NCBI GenBank assembly: GCA_051650305.1
Contig: JBOFIT010000170.1
Location: 1 to 28,645, forward strand
Source: JBOFDK01 sp051650305
GTDB lineage: Bacteria > Bacillota > Clostridia > Lachnospirales > Cellulosilyticaceae
DNA: 28,645 nt
Direction of reading: 5' to 3'
Under the pieces are notes generated by a model. The model worked only from the letters and a program-made list of their open reading frames with translations. It did no database searches and was not told the origin of the DNA. The translations under genes and the position numbers were made by a program. Shown here in pieces: positions 22,805 through 28,645 of the stretch; positions within the stretch are counted from its first letter, which is position 1; each line of letters opens with the position of its first letter.

Positions 22805-24412
22805 CTAGAATAATTGTTTTGCTGGATTGAATTCGAAGTCTCCATCACCAAAGATTGCTTCTACTAAAGCATCTAAAGTAACTTGTGTAAGACCACCTGT
22901 TACAACGACATAATCACAGTATTCTGCTAAAACTTTCGCATCTTCTGGACTTCTTGTTGCTACACCAATAATTTTCTTAGTTGGGCAGAAGTCTCTTACA
23001 TACTTAAGTGTTTCGATTTGCTCTTCGAAGCAGTATGCATTAACTGTTGTGAAGATAACGTAGTCAGAAATAATAGCGATATCGCCTACTGATACCATTT
23101 CCATGTGAGTTGGTCTCCATGGCATGATAGCTTCTTTTGTATTTGTATGGTAGCCATGCTTTTTAATAGTATCTTCGATTGATAACTTCTCATAAAGGTT
23201 GATTGCATCACTCATTACAAGGCGTGCTGGGTTACCAAAGATAATACCTAACTTTTGGCTTTCTTCTAATTTTACTGGGAAATCTTGCTTGTCACCTTTG
23301 TAAAGGATAAGTGATTTTTTTGCAATTTCATAAGCAATCTTATCACCATATGCTTTATCAAATTCTTTTTCTTCTGGGAACTGTCCACAGTTGTATTTCG
23401 CTTTGTATTCAAGTACGCGTAGACACGCTTCGTTGATACGCTCTTCTGTTACTGTTCCATTTTGTACACATTCTTCCATGTAATCTACATACCATGGACC
23501 TGCACATGTAGACATCACGATATCACATCCTGCGTTCATCGCTTCTACAAGTGGTTGCTTTTCACCATACGCATCAAGTACAGCTTTCATGATAAGGTCA
23601 TCTGTAATAACAAGACCATCAAAACCTAGTTCGTTGCGTAAGTAATCCACTACTTTTTTAGACATTGATGCTGGTTTTTCTGAATCAAGTGGTGGGAAAA
23701 TACCATGATGCATCATGATACTACCAAGTCCATTTGCAATAGCTTTTTTGTATGGTACAAGTTCTACATCAAGTAGACGTGCCATATCGCCAGGGTGTAC
23801 ATCCATCTTGAAGTGTGTATCTTCTTGAGTAAGTCTCATACCTGGGAAGTGCTTACCACATGCTACGATACCTTCTTCTTCAAGACCACGGATGAATCCT
23901 GTACCCATATCTGCTACTACTTCTGGCTTGCTTGAGTACATACGGTTATCTACTACTGGCACACCATTGATACGGTCATAGCTTACATCAAGTACTGGTG
24001 CGTAACATACATCCACACCTGCATACTTAAGTTCTTTTGCTACATGTTTTCCTTGCTCATATGCCATAGACTCATCATTTGCAAAGCCCATAGCCATATT
24101 TCCTGGGAACATTGTTGTTCCTTTATGTATCGCTGTAAGTTGTCCACCTTCTTGGTCAATTGTTAAAAGGATTGGAATGTTGAAACGATTTTCTGCTGCA
24201 TGTCCTTGGATACGTTTGTTCATCTCACGTAACTGATCAAGGCTTCTCACGTTTGTGCCTGAGAAGAAGATAATGCCGCCTAATTCACCTTTTTTGTTCA
24301 TCTCAACAAGTGATTCTGGTAGGTCTTCATATCCTTGATAGTATTGTAAAAATGTTTGTCCAATTTTTTCTCTTAATGTCATTTGACTAAATACTTCTTG
24401 TACGTTAAACAT
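22805..24412 (-). CDS. GH3 beta-N-acetylglucosaminidase-like enzyme (NagZ type)
   Basis: 535-residue GH3 enzyme with NagZ-type features: LLTIDQEGG (substrate loop, 83-90), KHFPG (187-191), the Asp198-Thr199-His200 dyad that serves as acid/base in N-acetylglucosaminidases, and the nucleophile Asp271 in VITDDLIM. The usual KHFPGHGDT is changed to KHFPGMRLT, altering the residues after the conserved Gly. A C-terminal alpha/beta domain (about 385-535, ending in DYVVVTGG) follows the barrel, as in two-domain NagZ enzymes. There is no signal peptide, so it acts on imported sugars. Some GH3 enzymes with the Asp-His dyad are phosphorylases, so either hydrolysis or phosphorolysis of terminal GlcNAc is possible. 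It is encoded after the CBM9-like gene, 9 bases away. Confidence 0.87.
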   Translation of the reverse strand: MFNVQEVFSQMTLREKIGQTFLQYYQGYEDLPESLVEMNKKGELGGIIFFSGTNVRSLDQLREMNKRIQGHAAENRFNIPILLTIDQEGGQLTAIHKGTTMFPGNMAMGFANDESMAYEQGKHVAKELKYAGVDVCYAPVLDVSYDRINGVPVVDNRMYSSKPEVVADMGTGFIRGLEEEGIVACGKHFPGMRLTQEDTHFKMDVHPGDMARLLDVELVPYKKAIANGLGSIMMHHGIFPPLDSEKPASMSKKVVDYLRNELGFDGLVITDDLIMKAVLDAYGEKQPLVEAMNAGCDIVMSTCAGPWYVDYMEECVQNGTVTEERINEACLRVLEYKAKYNCGQFPEEKEFDKAYGDKIAYEIAKKSLILYKGDKQDFPVKLEESQKLGIIFGNPARLVMSDAINLYEKLSIEDTIKKHGYHTNTKEAIMPWRPTHMEMVSVGDIAIISDYVIFTTVNAYCFEEQIETLKYVRDFCPTKKIIGVATRSPEDAKVLAEYCDYVVVTGGLTQVTLDALVEAIFGDGDFEFNPAKQLF

Positions 24413-24421
24413 AGTTTCCTC

Positions 24422-25045
24422 CTATATATTTCCCTTGTCTACAGTTGTTATTGCCAATGTCCCGAAGGTACTTGGTAAGTGAAAGTTCGGATGCTCCCAC
24501 TCGATTTTATTCCAACATGCATATTGCTGGTCTTCACTTCCACCACAACGATAGAAGTTACCATGCCACATGTTTTTTTCAATTTTATAGCCACACATTG
24601 CTTCTAATATTGCGATGGGGATTTGTATCATAAGTGTCCAACCATCTTCTAAGCGTTGTGTGTGAATGCTTATTTCCTCTGCTTCCGCTTCGGTTATAAG
24701 TCTTCTTTCTTCTGTGTTATCTTTATACGCTAGATACAATGTTCCACTACAGTTCATTTCGATGTTAAAATAACTACCACCTTTTTCACTGTTTGGTGTT
24801 AAGAAAAATTCAAAGCAGCTATCATTGTACACAGGGTCATTTAAGCATTTTGCATCTGCCCTCACATATTCATCCTCACCTATTACATTAAGACAAATGT
24901 GATTGTTACTAATGACACACTGTACATAAGTTAGCTGCTTCTTTCCTCCTTGATACCAAGGATACTCATCTATAATGACTGAAGGGGCGATACTCCAATT
25001 CGGAGCACCTTCCCCAAAGTCATATACTGTATATAACTTTTCCAT
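24422..25045 (-). CDS. CBM9-like carbohydrate-binding protein without signal peptide
   Basis: 207-residue protein resembling family 9-like carbohydrate-binding (DOMON-like) beta-sandwich domains. YVQCVISNNHICLNVIGEDE, NDSCFEFFLTPN, YFNIEMNCSGTLYLAY and GWTLMIQIPIAIL follow that family's strand order, and WHGNFYRCGG plus HLPSTFGTLAI matches its C-terminal end. It is a single domain with no signal peptide or membrane segment, so it should be cytoplasmic, which is odd for a polysaccharide-binding module. Its position between the phosphohexomutase and GH3 genes, with gaps of about 10 bases on each side, ties it to amino-sugar use. Possible roles are sugar sensing, an accessory to the phosphorylase or GH3, or a small enzyme not yet recognised. 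No catalytic motif is evident. Confidence 0.75.
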   Translation of the reverse strand: MEKLYTVYDFGEGAPNWSIAPSVIIDEYPWYQGGKKQLTYVQCVISNNHICLNVIGEDEYVRADAKCLNDPVYNDSCFEFFLTPNSEKGGSYFNIEMNCSGTLYLAYKDNTEERRLITEAEAEEISIHTQRLEDGWTLMIQIPIAILEAMCGYKIEKNMWHGNFYRCGGSEDQQYACWNKIEWEHPNFHLPSTFGTLAITTVDKGNI

Positions 25046-25055
25046 ATATAACCTC

Positions 25056-26468
25056 TTATAATCCTAAGAAATCAGTCATAACCTTACTAATTTGTTTTGC
25101 TTCTTCTTCTGATGACATTTCAGTAAATACGCGAATGAGTGGCTCTGTACCAGAGAATCTTGCGATAATCCATCCACCATTTTTAAAGTATACTTTTGCG
25201 CCATCTTCATAACTTACTTTTTCTACTTCTATACCAAACTCTGGAAGTTTTTTCTCATTAAATAGCAAATGTACTAATGCTTCTTTCTTCTCTAAAGAGA
25301 ATCTGAAGTCTCCCTCTGTCATAACAAAGTCACCGAATTGTTCGTGTATTTCATCAAGCATTTCTGCAAGACGTTTCCCCGTTACACAAATCATTTCTAC
25401 AAGTAAGCCTGCAGCAAAGATTCCGTCTTTGCCTTTAATGTGTCCACGAATGGTAAGACCACCGCTACTTTCTCCACCGATTACTGCATCTTTTTCTTCC
25501 ATCTTAGCAGAAATATGTTTGAAACCTACTGGCACTTCATAGCACTCTTCTCCGAACTTTTCTGCGATAGCATCTAAAAGGTGTGTTGTTGCAATGTTTC
25601 TTACTACTGGTCCACTCCAGCCTTTGTACTTGAGAAGATAGTAATAAAGGAGCGCCATGATATCATTTGGATGAATATAGTTTCCTTTTTCATCAATGAT
25701 TCCTAGACGGTCCGCATCGCCATCTGTTCCAATACCGATATCATACTTTTTCTCTACAACCATATTTGCAAGTCTTGCAAGTGTCACTGCACTTGGTGAA
25801 GGCAAACGACCACCGAAGGTTGTATCATGACGATCATGAATCACGTCTACCTCACAACGACAGCTAATAAGTAATGCTTGTAGTGAATTTTTAGACACCC
25901 CGAACATTGGGTCTACAAGGATTTTTAATTCATTATCTCTGATTGCTTGCACGTTAAGCATCTCAAGGATTGTATCAATGTATTCATTGAATGGATTAAT
26001 TTCTTTTACTAAACCACATGCTTTTGCTTCTTCATATGGCATAGTCTTAATGTCTTCTTTAGAAAGTGTAGCAATGACACTTTCTACTTTTTCTGTCACT
26101 TCTTCAGTGGCATCTCTTCCACCAAGTGTGAAGATCTTAATACCGTTGTACTCTGCTGGGTTATGGCTTGCAGTAATTGCTATACCATAGTGGTTACCAT
26201 TATTTTTTGCATAGTGCATAATAATAGGAGTAGGAGAAATTTTATTGATAAGTTGCACTTGTATGCCATTTCCTGCGATTACTTCACTTACCCACATAGC
26301 GGATTTGTCTGATAAGAAACGTCTATCATACCCTACTACTAACCCTTTTTCTGTAACATTCTCTTCTTTCATAATGTTTGCAACAGCTTGTGCAACAAGC
26401 ACTATATTGTCTTTTATGTAGTCTTCACCGATGATAGCTCTCCAGCCACCTGTACCAAATTTAACCAT
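25056..26468 (-). CDS. Phosphohexomutase (phosphoglucomutase/phosphomannomutase family)
   Basis: 470-residue alpha-D-phosphohexomutase that interconverts sugar-1-phosphate and sugar-6-phosphate. The four family loops are present: phosphoserine loop TASHNPAEYNG (Ser101), metal loop GTDGDADR (Asp249, Asp251, Asp253), sugar-binding GGESSGG, and phosphate-binding RFSGTEPLIRVF. Family members act on glucose, mannose, glucosamine or GlcNAc phosphates, and these cannot be told apart safely by eye. In this operon the likely job is GlcNAc-1-P (from GH94 phosphorolysis) to GlcNAc-6-P for NagA; the Vibrio chitobiose operon likewise contains a mutase and a GH94 enzyme. AAGGAG precedes the ATG. The gene follows the permease pair. 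Confidence 0.93.
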   Translation of the reverse strand: MVKFGTGGWRAIIGEDYIKDNIVLVAQAVANIMKEENVTEKGLVVGYDRRFLSDKSAMWVSEVIAGNGIQVQLINKISPTPIIMHYAKNNGNHYGIAITASHNPAEYNGIKIFTLGGRDATEEVTEKVESVIATLSKEDIKTMPYEEAKACGLVKEINPFNEYIDTILEMLNVQAIRDNELKILVDPMFGVSKNSLQALLISCRCEVDVIHDRHDTTFGGRLPSPSAVTLARLANMVVEKKYDIGIGTDGDADRLGIIDEKGNYIHPNDIMALLYYYLLKYKGWSGPVVRNIATTHLLDAIAEKFGEECYEVPVGFKHISAKMEEKDAVIGGESSGGLTIRGHIKGKDGIFAAGLLVEMICVTGKRLAEMLDEIHEQFGDFVMTEGDFRFSLEKKEALVHLLFNEKKLPEFGIEVEKVSYEDGAKVYFKNGGWIIARFSGTEPLIRVFTEMSSEEEAKQISKVMTDFLGL

Positions 26469-26520
26469 TATTATTATCTCCTTTATGCTTTATCAATAAT
26501 GTAACTTTTCCCCCAAGGCA

Positions 26521-27411
26521 TTAACCCTTAACAGCACCTGCTGTAAGACCTTTAATAATATATTTTTGTAGGAATAAATAAACAATTAACATTGGAATAA
26601 CTACAAGGATAACTGCTGCTGACATCAGACCGTAGTCTGTACCGTACTGTGAACTGATTGTATCAAGAATCGCACAGATTGGTCTTAATTCCTTTTTACG
26701 AATAAGAATCTTTTGGATGAAAAGGTCATTGTATGACCATAAGAATGTGAAGATTGCTACTGTAGCAAATGAAGGTTTAGAGATTGGCACAACAATTCTT
26801 GTAAAGATTTGCCATGGTGAACAACCTTCTACTACTGCCGCTTCTTCAAGTTCTAGAGGAATACTTGCCATGAACCCTACCATGATGGTAATGGCGAACG
26901 TTAAGTTCCCGGCTATCTGTGGTAAGATAACTGCTGGATAAGTACTGATCATGTTTAACTGAGAGAAAATCATGAAGATTGGAACGATTGTTGCGAACGC
27001 TGGGAAAAGTAATGCTGCGATTACCATTCCGTAAACTAAGTTTTTGCCTTTGAATTGGTATCTTGCTAATACATATGAAGCAAGACCACCGAAGAACATA
27101 ACTGCAACTACTACTGTTCCTGAGATAATTAAACTGTTGATATACGCTTTACCAATACTTTGACGACCAAATGCTGTGATATAGTTTTCCCAGTTTAATG
27201 ATGTAGCAAAACTAAATGAATCTTTTAGAATCATGCTTTTTTCTTTGAATGAGTTGTTAAGTACCCAAAGTAATGGATAGATGGTTCCTGCTGCCCATGC
27301 AATAAGGAATACATGCATTAATGCTCTTCCGATTGAAAATCTTTCTGTTGGCCCTGAACTCTTTTTTAACTTCAAGTTTTTTGGCACACTTGTTGCTAAG
27401 TCTTGCGCCAT
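26521..27411 (-). CDS. Carbohydrate ABC transporter permease (MalG-type)
   Basis: 296-residue inner-membrane permease with six predicted hydrophobic segments (for example FLIAWAAGTIYPLLW, VVAVMFFGGLASYVLA and VILVVIPMLIVYLFLQ) and the EAA loop EEAAVVEGCSPWQIFTRIVVP that docks the ATPase. The N-terminal ~30 residues are cytoplasmic and basic. It pairs with the MalF-type permease encoded just upstream, and with the solute-binding protein. Such CUT1 systems import oligosaccharides. No ATPase gene is present in this stretch, so a shared MsiK/MsmK-like ATPase encoded elsewhere is likely. The substrate is inferred from downstream genes to be a GlcNAc-containing oligosaccharide. Confidence 0.93.
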   Translation of the reverse strand: MAQDLATSVPKNLKLKKSSGPTERFSIGRALMHVFLIAWAAGTIYPLLWVLNNSFKEKSMILKDSFSFATSLNWENYITAFGRQSIGKAYINSLIISGTVVVAVMFFGGLASYVLARYQFKGKNLVYGMVIAALLFPAFATIVPIFMIFSQLNMISTYPAVILPQIAGNLTFAITIMVGFMASIPLELEEAAVVEGCSPWQIFTRIVVPISKPSFATVAIFTFLWSYNDLFIQKILIRKKELRPICAILDTISSQYGTDYGLMSAAVILVVIPMLIVYLFLQKYIIKGLTAGAVKG

Positions 27412-27468
27412 AATTGCACCCTCTTTCTATGAATAAGTAGATATTACTTTCTTTTTTACTAATACGTC

Positions 27469-28338
27469 CTATATATCTTCTTCTTTTAAGAACTTGTTAA
27501 CGATTAGTGAAATACCAAGACCAAGTACAACGATTAATACAGCGATTGCACTACCGTACCCTACTCGGTAAGATTCATAAACCATCTCATACTGTAATGT
27601 ACCTAGTAAGTATGATGCTCCAACTGGATTTCCGTGTGGTAAGATAACCCAAGCTAAGTCGAAGATCTTAAGTGTACCTGTGATTACAAGTACAAGACAT
27701 GATTTGATAACACCTTTTAAGAGTGGAATCGTAATGTAAATTACTTTTTTGAATCCTGTAATACCGTCAAGGTATGCTGATTCATAGATATCTTCTGGAA
27801 TTGCTGCAATACCTGTTAATACGATTACGAAGTAGAAACCTACATATTGCCAAACTGTTGGGATAGCAATCATATAAAGTGCTTTTGCTTCATCCAACCA
27901 AAGAATTGGATCGACACCAAATTTCCCAATAAGTGTATTTAAAAGACCTGCTCTATAGTCATAGAAAAGAACGAACATAAGACCGATTGCTGTAGCAGAG
28001 ATAACAACTGGGAAGAAAAATACTGTACGATAGAATTTTTGTCCTCTCTTAATGTTATCTACAAAAATTGCTAATAAGAAACCTAAACCTACCTCAAATA
28101 CTACTGTTAATCCCATCATGATAAATGTATTTGTAAGTGCTGTATGGATGTTTTGGTCACTAAACATCATTTTATAGTTCTCTAGTCCAATCCAAGTTCT
28201 TGTTAAACCTGTAATATCTCCACTACTGTGGAAACTATTGAAGATACCTAATAAGAAAGGTATGTATAAAAAGCAAAGCATAAATGCTACTGTTGGTAAT
28301 AAAAAGAGCCATATAATTTTCTTATCTTTATAAATCAA
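27469..28338 (-). CDS. Carbohydrate ABC transporter permease (MalF-type)
   Basis: 289-residue CUT1 permease with six hydrophobic segments (for example IIWLFLLPTVAFMLCFLYIP and VVFFFPVVISATAIGLMFVLF-like stretches) and the EAA loop YESAYLDGITGFKKVIYITIPLL. It appears to start at a TTG (28336-28338), since GGGGG lies about 8 bases upstream and no ATG lies nearby. A TTG start may keep its level below that of the solute-binding protein. A large hairpin separates it from that upstream gene, a common way to lower permease expression. It forms the heterodimer with the MalG-type permease that follows. Confidence 0.93.
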   Translation of the reverse strand: MIYKDKKIIWLFLLPTVAFMLCFLYIPFLLGIFNSFHSSGDITGLTRTWIGLENYKMMFSDQNIHTALTNTFIMMGLTVVFEVGLGFLLAIFVDNIKRGQKFYRTVFFFPVVISATAIGLMFVLFYDYRAGLLNTLIGKFGVDPILWLDEAKALYMIAIPTVWQYVGFYFVIVLTGIAAIPEDIYESAYLDGITGFKKVIYITIPLLKGVIKSCLVLVITGTLKIFDLAWVILPHGNPVGASYLLGTLQYEMVYESYRVGYGSAIAVLIVVLGLGISLIVNKFLKEEDI

Positions 28339-28380
28339 TGTGGATCCCCCTTCCGAAGTGTTGTATATCTTGTTTTAGAA

Positions 28381-28423
28381 AAGAATAACAGTTGATGTCT
28401 CTAGACATTCAACTGTTATTCTT
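28381..28423 (-). terminator. Stem-loop between solute-binding protein and permease genes
   Basis: AAGAATAACAGTTGA (28381-28395) and its exact complement (28409-28423) form a 15-base stem, extended by TGTC / GACA with one bulged base. On the coding strand the tail is only moderately T-rich. Such stems after binding-protein genes act as partial terminators or protect the upstream mRNA end. Confidence 0.75.
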
Positions 28424-28451
28424 TGACATCTGAGTCTTCTTGATTAATTTA

Positions 28452-28645
28452 TTATTCGCCAGCGTTGTGGATTCTGATAGCTTCGTCTACAACTGCTGTA
28501 GCGTCTGTTTTACCTGTTGCAATAAGTGGAACTTGAGAGATGATGTATTTGTATCCTGTTGGGCTGAACCAGCTATCAATAGGAGCACTCATCTTAGTAG
28601 CAGCTTCTTTAACAACTTTACCTTTTTCACCTAATCCACTTAAAC
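28452..28645 (-). CDS. ABC sugar-binding protein, C-terminal end (partial)
   Basis: Only the last 64 residues are in the window; the frame is open at the right edge. The reading ends ...APIDSWFSPTGYKYIISQVP, then LIATGKTDATAVVDEAIRIHNAGE and a TAA stop at 28452-28454. This helix-rich tail with a repeated small-residue pattern is typical of the C-terminus of family 1 extracellular solute-binding proteins. Its position directly upstream of the MalF/MalG permease genes on the same strand supports the call. It would be an anchored lipoprotein that delivers the oligosaccharide, but the N-terminus is not visible. Confidence 0.82.
   Translation of the reverse strand, partial: LSGLGEKGKVVKEAATKMSAPIDSWFSPTGYKYIISQVPLIATGKTDATAVVDEAIRIHNAGE

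Noticed and set aside
1..28645. CRISPR array, tRNA, rRNA, insertion sequence, prophage or attachment site
   Set aside because: No regularly spaced repeats, no cloverleaf-like sequence and no transposase, integrase or phage gene were recognised.

Overview
The window looks like chromosomal DNA of a low-GC, anaerobic, endospore-forming member of the Clostridia. A Lachnospirales / Cellulosilyticum-like relative is my best guess from gene content, not from any search. Support comes from an alpha/beta-type small acid-soluble spore protein with a sigma-G-like promoter, a Spo0E-like phosphatase, a PdaB-like deacetylase, a B12-dependent ribonucleotide reductase, a lysine riboswitch and many intrinsic terminators. 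No insertion sequence, prophage, CRISPR array, tRNA or rRNA was seen. Genes are mostly intact and tightly packed.

Layout. (1) Bases 1-2661, minus strand: a promoter with two palindromic boxes drives a bactofilin-like polymer-forming protein, a YhbD-like MerR-type protein and an ABC exporter cut by the window edge. (2) 2692-3026: spore protein gene. (3) 3129-5277, plus strand: promoter, lysine riboswitch with terminator, dapA, dapB. (4) 5276-7550, minus: YgjP-like metallopeptidase, cob(I)alamin adenosyltransferase and an unknown membrane protein. (5) 7549-8959, minus: tandem-OB-fold SSB-like protein and an unknown protein whose C-terminus recalls a Mur-ligase segment. (6) 9076-12411, plus: possible NrdR box, nrdJ, Spo0E-like gene. 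(7) 12419-14196, minus: PdaB-like deacetylase and a secreted SH3-NlpC/P60 peptidase, each with its own terminator.

(8) 14234-18074, minus: the general PTS operon, ptsH-ptsI-(BglG-type antiterminator fused to EIIB)-EIIA. It starts with a consensus promoter, an RNA antiterminator (RAT) element and an overlapping terminator. The antiterminator keeps both PRD1 histidines, has lost both PRD2 histidines, and carries a fused EIIB domain with its active cysteine. HPr has Arg at position 46 instead of the regulatory Ser. No membrane EIIC is present. I infer a self-contained phosphorelay sensor (EI-HPr-EIIA-EIIB-PRD1) that sets expression of its own operon; this is the most interesting system in the window.

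(9) 18110-28645, minus: an amino-sugar operon. It runs ABC solute-binding protein (partial), two permeases, phosphohexomutase, a CBM9-like protein without signal peptide, a GH3 enzyme, a GH94 phosphorylase, nagA and nagB. The likely route is import of GlcNAc-containing oligosaccharides, cytoplasmic hydrolysis or phosphorolysis, GlcNAc-1-P to GlcNAc-6-P, then deacetylation and deamination to fructose-6-P. Three intergenic hairpins divide the operon. Only a short gap without a clear terminator separates nagB from the PTS promoter, so the two modules may be linked.
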